NCBI RefSeq assembly: GCF_001659605.2
Contig: NC_035169.2
Span: 19,840,263-19,904,262, forward strand
From: Manihot esculenta
Lineage: Eukaryota; Streptophyta; Magnoliopsida; Malpighiales; Euphorbiaceae
DNA: 64,000 nucleotides
Direction of reading: 5' to 3'
The translations under genes and the position numbers were made by a program. Shown here piece after piece: positions 44,039 to 55,410 of this stretch; the first letter of the stretch is position 1, and every line of letters begins with the position of its first letter. Under the pieces are notes generated by a model. It saw only the letters and a program-made list of their open reading frames with translations. It did not search any database and was not told the DNA's origin.

Positions 44039-44362
44039 TGTAATACCCGGCTAGACTCCGGTATCAGAATTCCTACCGTCTGGTGGAATCTCGATGTCAG
44101 AAACCTCTAGAAGGGTAAAATCATGTTTTCATAAAATGTTTTAATGTATTTTATGATTTTAAGTAAGAAAGAAACTGAATTTTGAATGAAAAAGACCATG
44201 GAGGCATTTCGAGGTTCGGCCGCCGAACATTGGATAGTTTAGGGGGGCAAGTTAGGCTTCCAAAAGTGGCTCAGGTTCGGCCGCCGAACCCCATGTTCGG
44301 CCGCCAAACTTGCATGAGTTTTGGAGGCACTTTAGGCTTCCGAAGGTGGTCTGGCCAGCCCC

Positions 44363-44369
44363 TATAAAA
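44363..44369 (+). promoter_or_regulatory. Candidate TATA box of element K 5' LTR
   Basis: TATAAAA in the conserved context after the upstream word cluster; the same sequence is kept in the 3' LTR at 60505-60511. Confidence 0.65.
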
Positions 44370-45539
44370 GGGCTCCATGGCCGAAATGGGCGAGCTTTCT
44401 CCCCTATTTTTGGCCAACGGTGAGCCCATGCTCTCCCAAGGTTGGTTTTGTTGATTTTCCTCAAATCTTTCAAGTTTTAACGAGTTCTAACTTGGTTGTG
44501 AAGAGTTTTGGAGCTAACATCAAGTTTTGGAGCTTGGAGACCCAATGAGCTAGATTTCTCCCATCTCCAAGTTTAGATCGCCTCCCCTCTCGATCTCCAA
44601 GAGGTAAGAGTAGATCCTTAGCTCATTTCATATTTTAAACAACTTTTATGAAAGTTTTGGGGTAGAAATGCATGTTAAGTTAGTTGATTGTTGTTAGGGT
44701 AAATGTTGAGTTTTTGGGTAATGTATGTTGTTTGAGTTGCTTTATGTGTTTGTGTTGAGGTTTAAGATAATTTGAGGCCCCTATATGCTTATTTGCTTGT
44801 GTATACATGTTGTAGAATAGCTAAATACATGTTTGAATGGTTTGGGAGGCAAATGTGCATAGAATGGCTGAGTTCTACCACTTTGAAAGAACTCAGGTTC
44901 GGCAGCCGAAGGGACTTTCGGCCGCCGAACCTGCCTGTGGAGGCAAGCCTTTGGTTGCTGAACCCTGCCCTCGAAAGTGTACTTTCGGCTCTGGAAGGGA
45001 GTTTCGGCCACCGAAGGTGCCGTCGAACATGCACGAGTTTCGTCTCTGGAAGAAACCTTCGGCCGCCGAAAGTGCCGCCGAAGGTGCATGACTTTCGGCT
45101 CTGGAGGGACTTTCGGCCGCCGAACCTGCCGCTGAAAGTGCCCTGTTCAGCCTTCCTTTGCATGATTTCTATGATTGTTTTAAGGTATTTTAAGGGGTTT
45201 TTGGGGAGTATTTTAGAGTCATGTTCATGTATGTTTGGTCCCTCATTTGAGTCCACCTATGTAGGTTCGGACCCGAGGAACCGAGGACCCCAGCAGTGAG
45301 ACAGCTGCTTCAGTGTCTTGTCAGAGCTAGCCTGAGGTGAGTAGAATGACTCTTTACGTTTCAAAGCAAATAATGAAAGTTTTAGCATGAATCACGCATC
45401 ATGAATGCCATGAGATATATTAGGTTGTTTGCATTAGAATTCATGAATATGTTGCATTGCATATTATGTTGTTGATGTGGATGAATATTGGATGATCCAT
45501 TAGTCCTTGTATGATATGATATGGTATGATGATGATATG

Positions 45540-45700
45540 GTATGGAAGTCTAGGAAGACCCATTATACGTCCCTGGCACTATGTAAGAGAAAGTCCAGGA
45601 AGACCCATTCTACATCCCTGGCATATTGGAATGTTATGATATATTATGTAAGAGAAAGTCCAGGAAGACCCATTCTACGTCCCTGGCATTACTGGATATG
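45540..45700 (+). repeat. Short tandem repeat in K 5' LTR
   Basis: Three spaced copies of a unit holding gaagacccattctacgtccc (with variants) separated by gtaagagaaagtccag and gttatgatat stretches. The equivalent array in the 3' LTR is at 61680-61840, in B near 21598-21695, in H near 35150-35280 (reverse) and in O near 57155-57300 (reverse). Copy number and wording vary between LTRs. Confidence 0.75.
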
Positions 45701-46327
45701 TTAAGGGCTATTGGTGATAAGTTCATCCTTAATGTGAATTGTTTGTGATGTGATGCATTTCATGAAAGCATGAACTTTAAATATAATGTTTTATTATTCT
45801 GCTCACTAGGCTCTAGTAGCTCACCCCATTCCCTTAATCCCCCAGGTTTGCAGGTACGGGATAGATCAGGAAGTCCTCAAGAATGAAGTCATGTTTTATG
45901 TAATAGTTAGAAGTGGACATGAGAATGATGTAATGTAAAGTATAGTACAGTAATGTAATGTAATGATGCTTATTGAGGTTTAGAGTTGTGCTTGACCCTA
46001 GTATGATGGTTAATCCCTTTGTACATGGTCTATAAAATGTTTTATCACTGTTTATGTAAACCAAACTTATTATATGTTATGTTACCCCATTGGAGCATTG
46101 ATGAGGACTCCAGTGTGGGGTTGATGGTTATGCTTATGAGTTGTGCATGCACAGGTTAAGTTTGGTAAATGGATGAGAAAGTTCAAAATTTTTATGTATA
46201 TGTTTGATCATGTATGGGATTTAATAGGTATACAGGATGTATGTTAGGCTTGCTACGAGTCCGGGCGGCCTTAAGCCGATCTGGATCCTAGCACCGGTAG
46301 CGGTCCGATTTTCGGATCGTTACAGAT

Positions 46328-46340
46328 TGGTATCAAAGCC
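46328..46340 (+). other. Primer-binding site of element K (initiator tRNA-Met, one mismatch)
   Basis: TGGTATCAAAGCC, differing from the usual TGGTATCAGAGC by one G-to-A change. The leader to 46595 has no ORF and ends with a pyrimidine-rich acceptor-like ctgtttttcag. Confidence 0.85.
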
Positions 46341-46595
46341 CTAGGTTCATATGGTCGGACCTAGAGTGTCGGGCTCATAGATGTTGTAAAAGGTCAAGCG
46401 CAATAGGAAAATCATGTCCACTAGGATAGGATGAAGAGTCCTGTCTTGAATGATGATGTGAAATGCCATGATTTTATGCATGTGCATTGATGATATGCTA
46501 TGTATGTGATGTATGTGATGCGGGTTCATGTGTTTCCACATGAACCATTTGATGCTAATGTTTTATGTGATGTGTGCTGTTTTTCAGTAAGCAAG

Positions 46596-48149
46596 ATGAG
46601 AGGAACTCGTCGATCTGCACGATTGACTGGAGTACCACCTCAGGACGAGGGCACGGATGCCCGTCCTCCTGCATTGCCTAGGGCAATGTCCTGCAGATCT
46701 AGCAGGGAAAGAACATCAAGGGACCCTAGAAGGTCTTTTGATGTGAGCAGAAGAGGAACAGTTCAAGGTGGAATGTCAGAGGATGTGGGGGATGATATGG
46801 ATGTGGATCAGAGGAGGGATGGCAGTCTTGGAGTGAGTATGTCGGAAGAGGGCATGGGAGAGTCCCAAGGAGGAACTCAGGCCTCGGGATTTATTCAGCC
46901 ACCCCAGTACCCATCCTTTTCACAGAATCCCGGGTATTCGATGGGAGGTACATCGGATTACCCCAGCTTTAACCCTTATCACTCACACATGCCACACCCA
47001 CCTTTCTACCCACCATACCCACAGTACCCTATATACCCACCCCCATCTTTCTATCCAGGTACAGCAAACCCTAACCCAGGGGATGCTGCACCTCCTCCAC
47101 CACCAACAGAACCAGAAACCCAAGTACCTAAACCTAGCTCATCTGGAGGGAGCAAGGTCAAGATGACTGATTATATGAAGCTGGGTGCTCTCCAGTATGA
47201 AACAGGTGATGACCCGTTTGAGTACCTTGGGAGGGTCAAGATGATTACAGATGAGATAGGAGCTGATGACAATAGAGCCATTCAGATGGCTGGGTTCACA
47301 CTGAAGTGCAAGAAGGCCCGAGAGTGGTTTAAAAACTATGTGAACCCGAGGGTGGATAGTCTTTCATGGGAGGAGTTTGTGAATGAGTTTGCAGGATGGG
47401 CTTTCCCTGACAGTTCAAGGGAGTTGACAATGATTGAATTTGAGCAGTTGAGGCAGATAGAGGAGATGAGTGTGGATGAGTACACAGATAGATTTTTGGA
47501 GTTGTTGCCGTTTGCCGGACAAAATCTAGACACAGATAAGAAGAAGGCTAGGAGGTATATCATGAGGCTGCATTCCAGGTATTCCTCCTTGATCCAGTCA
47601 GCAGAGAGGGAGAGTTTCCATGCCATAGTGGATATGGCTAGGAGGATGGAGGCTAGTGCAATAATCGAAGGAAAAGTTAAGCAATCAGTGGCACAGCCTT
47701 CTGGTTCCAAGACCCCAGGTGGGGGAAGGTTAGACCCTTCTTCTTTGAGTTCAGGCAGTAAGAGGTGGAGCAATACCACAAAAAAGTCAAAGAAGAACAA
47801 GTTCTGGAACAAGATTAAGTCAGGTCTGGGATTAGGAAGTGGCTCGAGCTCAGGTGCAGATAATGCAGTATGTATAAAGTGTGGAAAGCCGCACAAAGGA
47901 GTATGTCGGTTTGGGACGACAGCCTGCTTTAGATGTGGGCAGGAGGGACACATGGCACGGGAGTGTCCTAGAGCTGCTTTTGTGGCACAGTTCCAGCAGA
48001 CAGCTTCGGGTAGTGTGGCTCAGTCAGCAGCTCCAGCCGCGACTCAGGCCAGTGGCAGAGGCAGAGGGAGAGGGGCAACCTCTTCTTCAGCGGGTTTCAG
48101 GGGTGAAGGTCCATCAGCTCCAGCACGGATCTTCACGATGACTCAGTAG
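46596..48149 (+). CDS. gag: Element K gag
   Basis: 517 codons from ATG at 46596 (MRGTRRSARL, matching B). Same layout: basic N-terminus, proline/tyrosine-rich tract with PPFYPPYPQYP, gag core (FTLKCKKAREWFKNYV; FAGWAFPDSSREL), and CCHC knuckle CFRCGQEGHMARECP near 47925. Ends TAG at 48147-48149 after TQ, with pol in the same frame beyond. In-frame codons extend 32 residues upstream, but B's conserved start and the acceptor-like site favour 46596. Open throughout despite the heavy damage in pol. Confidence 0.88.
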   Translation: MRGTRRSARLTGVPPQDEGTDARPPALPRAMSCRSSRERTSRDPRRSFDVSRRGTVQGGMSEDVGDDMDVDQRRDGSLGVSMSEEGMGESQGGTQASGFIQPPQYPSFSQNPGYSMGGTSDYPSFNPYHSHMPHPPFYPPYPQYPIYPPPSFYPGTANPNPGDAAPPPPPTEPETQVPKPSSSGGSKVKMTDYMKLGALQYETGDDPFEYLGRVKMITDEIGADDNRAIQMAGFTLKCKKAREWFKNYVNPRVDSLSWEEFVNEFAGWAFPDSSRELTMIEFEQLRQIEEMSVDEYTDRFLELLPFAGQNLDTDKKKARRYIMRLHSRYSSLIQSAERESFHAIVDMARRMEASAIIEGKVKQSVAQPSGSKTPGGGRLDPSSLSSGSKRWSNTTKKSKKNKFWNKIKSGLGLGSGSSSGADNAVCIKCGKPHKGVCRFGTTACFRCGQEGHMARECPRAAFVAQFQQTASGSVAQSAAPAATQASGRGRGRGATSSSAGFRGEGPSAPARIFTMTQ

Positions 48150-49130
48150 GAGGCAAATGCATCAAACACCGTGGTATTAGGTAATCTCATCATTGGTTGT
48201 TCAGATGTTTATGCCTTAATGGACCCTAGTGCATCTCATTCTTTCATTGCTCCGAGAGCCGTCGAGAGGTTGGGTTTGATGGTCTCTAGGTTAGAGTGTC
48301 CCCTATGGGTCAGTGGACCCAAGTGTGACCCGTCAGTAGCAGAGTCAGTCTGCCAGTGTAGTCCAGTTTTTGTTGAGGGGAGATGCCTTTCAGCCAACCT
48401 TGTGGTTCTAGATTTGACAGATTTTGACGTCATTCTAGGGATGGATTGGCTATCTACCCATGGTGCTACCTTGGACTGCAGAGACAAGGTAGTCAGGTTC
48501 AGATGTCAGGATGGGTCAGAGGTTGTCTTCAGAGGAGACAGGAGGGGTACACCTAGAGGTGTGATATCAGCCCCACAGGCTCATAGGTTGCTCAGAAGGG
48601 GTTGTCAGGGTTTTCTAGCTCATGTGAGAGAGCTGGATAGTCATGTCAGAGAGCCCGCCTCAGTGCCCATGGTCAGAGAGTTTTTAGATGTTTTCCCAGA
48701 CGAGCTGCCAGGTTTACCACCTGCTAGGGAGATAGAGTTTGAAATTGAATTAATGCCTGGAACTAGACCGATCTCTATCCCTCCCTACAGGATGGCACCA
48801 ACATAATTGAAGGAGCTTAAAGAGCAGTTGCAAGAGCTGGTAGATAAGGGCTTCATCCGACCGAGTACCTCACCTTGAGGTGCTCCAGTGCTGTTTGTGA
48901 AAAAGAAAGATGGATCCCTCAGACTTTGTATCCCTCAGACTTTGTATCGACTATAGGCAGTTGAACAAGGTCACTACCAAAAATAAGTACCCGTTGCCAA
49001 TGATCGACGATCTATTCGACCAGCTGGCAGGAGCAGGTTGTTTCTCCAAGATAGATCTGAGATCCGGGTACCATCAGCTGAGGATAAGAGAAGAGGATGT
49101 GCCAAAAACGACGTTTAGGACCAGATATGG
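48150..49130 (+). pseudogene. pol: Element K pol, protease and start of RT
   Basis: Protease reads MDPSASHSF where B has MDPGASHSF, a change at the catalytic loop. Stops at 48804-48806 and 48876-48878 (the latter replaces the Trp of SPWGAP). A 16-bp tandem duplication of ccctcagactttgtat near 48917-48949 shifts the frame. RT continues ([11 protein letters not shown] to FRTRYG) until J enters at 49130. Confidence 0.88.
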
Positions 49131-49260
49131 TGATTTGCGGTTGTCGAAGCCGGTCAAACATAACCTTTCTGGTTATCAGCAATTTACAACTGCAGATAGT
49201 GGTGAAAGGATCGAATCCACAGGGAATTAAAGACTTACCTATTTTCCTTATCAAGACCAA

Positions 49261-49560
49261 TAAAATAAACTGAAATAAAAATAAACCGCAAAAGAAGAAA
49301 ACTGAAAACAAGATAAACTGAAACGAGATAAAACTGAAACGAGATAAAACTGAAATAAGATAAAACTGAAACGAGATAAAACTGAAAACGAGATAAATTG
49401 AAACGAGATAAAACTGAAATGAGATAAAACTGAAAGAGAAATAAACGGAAAGCAAAATAAACTAAAACGAGATAAAACTGAAATAAGATAAAACTGAAAC
49501 GAGATAAAACTGAAAACGAGATAAACTGAAACGAGATAAAACTGAAACCAACTAAACTGT
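49261..49560 (-). repeat. Minisatellite in J 3' LTR
   Basis: About 17 imperfect copies of GAGATAAAACTGAAAC, the reverse complement of the unit in M. Confidence 0.88.
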
Positions 49561-50334
49561 AAGTAAAATGGGGGGATTTTGAGATTGATTTAATTAATCT
49601 AAAATTGAAAGCAATAAAAATAAGGCAAATAATAAAAATAAAGAGAAATAAATAATAAGAAAGATCTAGCTGAAGAATTGGATCCACTTTAGTTGTTGGG
49701 ATTGATCATTGACACTTAGTTTCATTTGGGTTGATTCAATAGATTAGTTATGGAGGTGGAAGACGCTTCTCACCACCATTATCTCTCCTTATGATTAAAC
49801 CAATTAGGGAACGTCCTCTAATTAATTACTAATTAACAAATTGCCAAGGAACGTCCTTGGGCCTTAGGCATCAAAACAATTGTCAATTGCATTAAGAAAT
49901 AGAGAGATCCAATCCTAGCTATCCAAACGTATGGAGATAACGCTAGATCATACAATTTCCTTGGGTTTTATCCCAAGTGTTCTTATGTAAGAATAATCTA
50001 AGCAATTACGGACTTAAATCATCCAAACTAACATATTATTACTTTGCAATCAAGAATCAACGTAGATCTAAACAACAAAGCAATATTAAAATCAAGCATG
50101 AAATTGCATAAATATTGAACAACCAAAAGTTAAACAATATTTGATCAAGTCTCCCAATCCATAAAACAACCAAAGTATCACCTAATCTTCAACTAGAATA
50201 AAAGATTTCAGCCTCTCATGGCTGAAACAAAACCAAAAATAAAAGAAAAGAAGAAAGGTAGAAGAAGAGATGTGAATTTCGTAGGTGTCTCCCAAGGGGA
50301 GCTTAAAGACCATGTAGAGGCTTCCTATGTGGCT

Positions 50335-50341
50335 TTTTATA
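50335..50341 (-). promoter_or_regulatory. Candidate TATA box in J 3' LTR
   Basis: TATAAAA on the minus strand. The equivalent in J's 5' LTR (near 54627-54633) reads TACAAAA, so the promoter copy appears mutated. Confidence 0.5.
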
Positions 50342-51153
50342 GTTGAAAAGTGTTGCCCTAGGTCATACTTACTGCCCAAGAGGTATTTTCTGCCCAAGAT
50401 GTGTCTGAACAGGAAAGAATCGCGCTTTTCGGCTTCAGAAGGAAGGCTGCGCGAAAATGCACTGCGGAAGGAAGTTGGTGAGCGCGGTTTGGTCTCAGAA
50501 AGGGAAGGAGGCGCAGAATATGCTTCCTAAATAAGTTTAGATGCTGATCTTACTTCCTAATTAGTGTAGAGGCTGCCCAAGATGCTGCCTATGTGCAACT
50601 TGCTGCCCAAGTTGTTGCAGAAAAGGAAGGTGGCGCGCAGATGGCTCTCAGAAGAGGAAAGCACGCAGATTGTTTCTGAATAGGAAGGATGCACGAATTT
50701 TGATCTTCAAAGGGGAAGATATGCTTGTCCATACATTTCTTTTTAGGTGGAGCCTCTTTTGAAATTTGAATATTGAATGCAGAAGAGGAAGAGCATCTCT
50801 TTGAGATCTTGCTGCCTAAATAGGAAGATATGACTGCAGCAGTGTGTGCACATTTTTGAACAAGGAAAGAAAGATCTGCGATTTGAATTTCAAATAATCT
50901 TCTGACTGAGCTTTCCTTGTTTGCTTTTGCTTCTGCACTTTCCTCATTTGAAAACTTTCCTTTTCTGAAAACTTTCCTTATTTGGAAACTTTCCTTATTT
51001 GGCACTTTTTGGCAGTTTTAAGAGCATTTTCTCTAGATTGTCTCTTTACAGCTAATATCTGCAAAACATAATTAAAACCACAGAATTAAGCAGAAAATAT
51101 GTAAATAAACATCAAGAACATAATGATAAAATGGACTAAAATATGCTCTATCA

Positions 51154-52185
51154 AATACCCCCACACTTAGCCTTTTGCTTGTCCTCAAGCAAATAAACAT
51201 AGTCAAATAAGCTTTCTTTGCTACTTGATCCTTATTTCCACTTAAGCTCTTACTCTAGACACCTATTTTGAATCATTGCAGTGAAGAATATATGCATGAA
51301 GATTACTCACCTTCTTTCCTTGTTTCCCTTTACTTACCATGGCTAGGATTTGTTTTCCTCAAGAGAGACCATACATGCACATTTATTTGTTCAGATAAGA
51401 CTTTTTCTAGCTTTCAGAGTGACTTGCCCTTACCTTGAAGTACTTTATTCAGGCTTTTTGCACTTTAGATCTTGCTTGAAGAAGTCACCAACCTTTTGAC
51501 GTGAAGGTACATATTTGTGATACCCACCCCTAGTTACTCAGTTGGTCACCTTTCCAAGTGGCTACTAGCTCTGTTCTTAGTCTTTTGACCATTGGAACAG
51601 TTTTTGATTTGTGCTTTTGAGGTCTTTGCCTTTGCTGAATTTTCTTTCTCTCAATAATTTGGGCAAATCAACACCAATTGCTAAATCAAGTCACATTAAG
51701 TTCATTCACACAACTTTTCAATTTATTCTCATCAATTAAGGGTCATCAATATATTTTTCACCATGGCAAACTCAAAGATTCAATTCAAAAGGTAATTCTC
51801 AAACATGAATATAACTCACTGCAATTGAGTCAACATAAGTTTAAAGAGTTATCACATCAATGGGGTCATGAAAAGAAAAGCTCATCCAACATAGTCTATA
51901 TGATGAGTAAAGCATCTCAAAAACGGAAACAAAAATAAATAAAAAAACTGTGGCTATCTGTGTGTGTTATTGAAAGCAAAACAAAAAATTTGAAAAAAAA
52001 AATCACACTGAAAATGAAAATAAAAATTCAAACTGAAAATTAAAGCAAAAATTAAAAATTCAGAAATATGCACCCCCACACCTAAATCATGCATTGTCCT
52101 CAATGTATAGGAAATATTAAAATGCAAAAGAAACTGAGTACTCCCCTGGGTGTGGTGTGCATGGTGCGATCCACTTGATCAAGGC
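51154..52185 (-). other. Polypurine tract and non-coding 3' region of element J
   Basis: Starts with the tract aaatacccccacac and is homologous to A 610-1710, with a gatttgggcaaatc-like word at 51656 and ending near catggtgcgatcc. An adenine-rich run at 51935-52060 parallels A 1370-1590. No gene. Confidence 0.78.
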
Positions 52186-53295
52186 TCAAGTAATTGGAGA
52201 AGGGAAGAGAGTCCCAATTGCATTGAGCAAAAAGTGTAGCGCTCCTTTTGATTTGGTCATGAACCATCCTACTTTTTCCAAGTACTCATGAAGTAACATG
52301 ATTAGCCTCTCTCCTTTCAGATGAGATGTGCCTCTAGCCCTCATGTTTGCATTTTTTAGCACTTCCAACTTCAATTGATATTTCTCCATGGGTGGCTGCA
52401 GTTTGGCATTAAGTTCAGGCAAAACAAATTCTACCTTATCTGGAGGTTTGGGCAGGCATTGATCTGCATGCTCCTTTGGTTTGGGCCATTGGACTACCAT
52501 TTGTTCCTCCTGGGCATGGACTGTTTGCATTGGAAGGATGAAAGGAGTTTCAGTTTCCTCCTTCTTCATAGGACCTAACTGAGGTGGAAGACTGATTTGT
52601 GTTGGAAGCTGAAAGGACGCGCCTGAGATGATTGCAGGTACTCCTTCTTGTGCAAGATTGATCTGCAGTCCAAGCTGAGGTGGTTCAGTTGGAGTTCCTT
52701 CTGACTGCGCAAGATTGATCTGAAGAGGTGTGATTGGCTCTCCTTTGTTCTGTGCGTGTTCGCAGTCCACCTGTTGGATGTAACAGTTAGTTTCTTTCAG
52801 TTCTGGCTCTTTTTGGCTCTCTTCCCTGCAAGGATCATCATTTAGTATATCATCTTTTATATCAAAAACATCTTTGTTTAAACAATCAATGATATTTAAA
52901 CTATCAACAAGTTCTGTTTGATCAGTTTGTTTGGACAAACAGTATTCTGGTTGTATTTCTTCAGAGGCTTGTTCTTGTACTTGCCAACTTTCATCATCTG
53001 TCTCACCGTCTTGGAGCTCTTCCTCTTTTCTTACCATGTCTGCTCTCATTTTGGCGGCTATTCGATCTGCTTCTTGTTGGACATTTTGCAAAGTCTCCAA
53101 CGTCTTATGAAGATTAGTTTTGAGATCTTGAGGCATTGCATATCTTGATGGTTCATAGAATCCTTCACATGCATGTATTTGTTGGAGTTGTTGTGCTTCA
53201 AGAGCTTGTGCAGTTTGGTCTATAACAAAACTTTTCGCAGCAGCGATTTGTTCATAAAGTTCTGCGAGGCGAAAAGGTGTCCATTCCTCATCCAT
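52186..53295 (-). CDS. Element J ORF, polyprotein-linker protein of unknown function
   Basis: 369 codons from ATG at 53295, about 105 bp from the primer site, so it is the first and only ORF. The N-terminal 110 residues are glutamine/alanine-rich and probably helical (LAELYEQIAAAKSFVIDQTAQALEAQQ). Residues about 130-175 (NIIDCLNKDVFDIKDDILNDDPCRE, TNCYIQQVDC) match the segment after the protease in A. Then come LQINLAQ repeats, a segment PPMEKYQLKLEVL, and a tail KGERLIMLLHEYLEKVGW related to A's pre-RT region (LLKVLRKHKQAMGW). The end, HFLLNAIGTLFPSPIT, matches element I. Protease and RT catalytic parts are absent. It is wholly open, unlike most frames here. Could be a trans-acting or packaging protein, or simply a recently created fragment; function is not known. 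Confidence 0.7.
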   Translation of the reverse strand: MDEEWTPFRLAELYEQIAAAKSFVIDQTAQALEAQQLQQIHACEGFYEPSRYAMPQDLKTNLHKTLETLQNVQQEADRIAAKMRADMVRKEEELQDGETDDESWQVQEQASEEIQPEYCLSKQTDQTELVDSLNIIDCLNKDVFDIKDDILNDDPCREESQKEPELKETNCYIQQVDCEHAQNKGEPITPLQINLAQSEGTPTEPPQLGLQINLAQEGVPAIISGASFQLPTQISLPPQLGPMKKEETETPFILPMQTVHAQEEQMVVQWPKPKEHADQCLPKPPDKVEFVLPELNAKLQPPMEKYQLKLEVLKNANMRARGTSHLKGERLIMLLHEYLEKVGWFMTKSKGALHFLLNAIGTLFPSPIT

Positions 53296-53400
53296 GATTT
53301 AATTCTGCGATGGTGACTTCTTCAGAGGTAGATTCGGTGGTGCTACCTTTCTTTTTTTTTTATTTGGTCCTGAAAGAAAGACAAATAATTTAAATCAATT

Positions 53401-53417
53401 CCCCGGCAACGGCGCCA
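53401..53417 (-). other. Primer-binding site of element J (tRNA-Asp)
   Basis: Minus strand TGGCGCCGTTGCCGGGG, identical to that of A, five bases inside the 5' LTR. Confidence 0.92.
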
Positions 53418-53422
53418 ATTTT

Positions 53423-55410
53423 TGATTCGCGGTTGTCGAAGCCGGTCAAAAATAACCTTTCTGGTTATCAGCAATTTACAACTGCAGATAGTGGTGAAAG
53501 GATCGAATCCATAGGGAATTGAAGACTTACCTATTTTCCTTATCAAGACCAATAAAATAAACTGAAATAAAAATAAACCGCAAAAGAAGAAAACTGAAAA
53601 CGAGATAAACTGAAACGAGATAAAACTGAAACGAGATAAAACTGAAATAAGATAAAACTGAAACGAGATAAAACTGAAAACGAGATAAATTGAAACGAAA
53701 TAAAACTGAAATGAGATAAAACTGAAAGAGAAATAAACGGAAAGCAAAATAAACTAAAACGAGATAAAACTGAAATAAGATAAAACTGAAATGAGATAAA
53801 ACTGAAAACGAGATAAACTGAAACGAGATAAAACTGAAACCAACTAAACTGTAAGTAAAATGGGGGGATTTTGAGATTGATTTAATTAATCTAAAACTGA
53901 AAGCAATAAAAATAAGGCAAATAATAAAAATAAAGAGAAATAAATAATAAGAAAGATCTAGTTGAAGAATTGGATCCACTTTAGTTGTTGGGATTGATCA
54001 TTGACACTTAGTTTCCTTTGGGTTGATTCAATAGATTAGTTATGGAGGTGGAAGACGCTTCTCACCACCATTATCTCTCCTTATGATTAAACCAATTAGG
54101 GAACGTCCTCTAATTAATTACTAATTAACAAATTGCCAAGGAACGTCCTTGGGCCTTAGGCATCAAAACAATTGTCAATTGCATTAAGAAATAGAGAGAT
54201 CCAATCCTAGCTACCCAAACGTATGGAGATAACGCTAGATCATACAATTTCCTTGGGTTTTATCCCAAGTGTTCTTATGTAAGAATAATCTAAGCAATTA
54301 CGGACTTAAATCATCCAAACTAACATATTATTACTTTGCAATCAAGAATCAACGTAGATCTAAACAACAAAGCAATATTAAAATCAAGCATGAAATTGCA
54401 TAAATATTGAACAACCAAAAGTTAAACAATATTTGATCAAGTCTCCCAATCCATAAAACAACCAAAGTATCACCTAATCTTCAACTAGAATAAAAGATTT
54501 CAGCCTCTCATGGCTGAAACAAAACCAAAAATAAAAGAAAAGAAGAAAGGTAGAAGAAGAGATGTGAATTTCGTAGGTGTCTCCCAAAGGGAGCTTAAAG
54601 ACCATGTAGAGGCTTCCTATGTGGCTTTTTGTAGTTGAAAAGTGTTGTCCTAGGTCATACTTACTGCCCAAGATGTGTCTGAAAAGGAAAGAATCGCGCT
54701 TTTCAGCTTCAGAAGGAAGGCTGCGCGAAAATGCACTGCGGAAGGAAGTTGGTGCGCGCGGTTTGGTCTCAGAAAGGGAAGGAGGCGCAGATTATGCTTC
54801 CTAAATAAGTTTAGATGCTGATCTTACTTCCTAATTAGTGTAGAGGCTGCCCAAGATGCTGCCCATGTGCAACTTGCTGCCCAAGTTGTTGCAGAAAAGG
54901 AAGGTGGCGCGCAGATGGCTCTCAGAAGAGGAAAGCGCACAGATTGTTTCTGAATAGGAAGGATGCACGAATTTTGATCTTCAAAGGGGAAGATATGCTT
55001 GTCCATACATTCCTTTTTAGGTGGAGCCTCTTTTGAAATTTGAATATTGAATGCAGAAGAGGAAGAGCATCTCTTTGAGATCTTGCTGCCTAAATAGGAA
55101 GATATGACTGCAGCAGTGTGTGCACATTTTTGAACAAGGAAAGAAAGATCTGCGATTTGAATTTCAAATAATCTTCTGACTGAGCTTTCCTTGTTTGCTT
55201 TTGCTTCTGCACTTTCCTCATTTGAAAACTTTCCTTTTCTGAAAACTTTCCTTATTTGGCACTTTTTGGCAGTTTTAAGAGCATTTTCTCCAGATTGTCT
55301 CTTTACAGCTAATATCTGCAAAACATAATTAAAACCACAGAATTAAGCAGAAAATATGTAAATAAACATCAAGAACATAATGATAAAATGGACTAAAATA
55401 TGCTCTATCA
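53423..55410 (-). repeat. 5' LTR of element J (1988 bp)
   Basis: tgattcgcgg to gctctatca. Minisatellite at 53551-53851. TATA position altered to TACAAAA on the minus strand. Confidence 0.93.
53551..53851 (-). repeat. Minisatellite in J 5' LTR
   Basis: Same 16-bp unit and nearly the same copy order as in the 3' LTR at 49261-49560, so the array predates this insertion. Confidence 0.88.

Larger units (their letters stand above)
44039..46324 (+). repeat. 5' LTR of element K (2286 bp)
   Basis: tgtaataccc to tcgttaca. Word clusters at 44215-44305 and 44895-45140, TATA at 44363, donor-like CAAGAG/GTAAG at 44604, acceptor-like CACCTATGTAG ending 45264, donor GAG/GTGAGT at 45337, acceptor-like CCCCCAG ending 45845. 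Confidence 0.93.
49131..51153 (-). repeat. 3' LTR of element J (2023 bp)
   Basis: tgatttgcgg to gctctatca. Contains the minisatellite (49261-49560) and TATAAAA (minus) at 50335-50341. It is longer than the right LTR mainly through an extra copy of a ctgcccaaga segment near 50380 and of tttccttatttgg near 50985. Confidence 0.93.
49131..55410 (-). mobile_element. Element J: non-autonomous Athila-related retrotransposon
   Basis: Flanked by TATGG (49126-49130 and 55411-55415) inside K's RT. LTRs 49131-51153 and 53423-55410, tRNA-Asp primer site at 53401, one 369-codon ORF, polypurine tract at 51154. No gag core, protease, RT or integrase. LTRs differ by about 25 substitutions and two short indels by eye, so it is fairly young. 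Confidence 0.93.

Noticed and set aside
44772..45299. 175-codon frame with RPPNLP-like repeats (also 60914-61441, 35591-36001, 23242-23634)
   Set aside because: These are readings through the TTCGGCCGCCGAA clusters of LTRs. They lack conserved starts, differ between LTR copies and have open frames on both strands.
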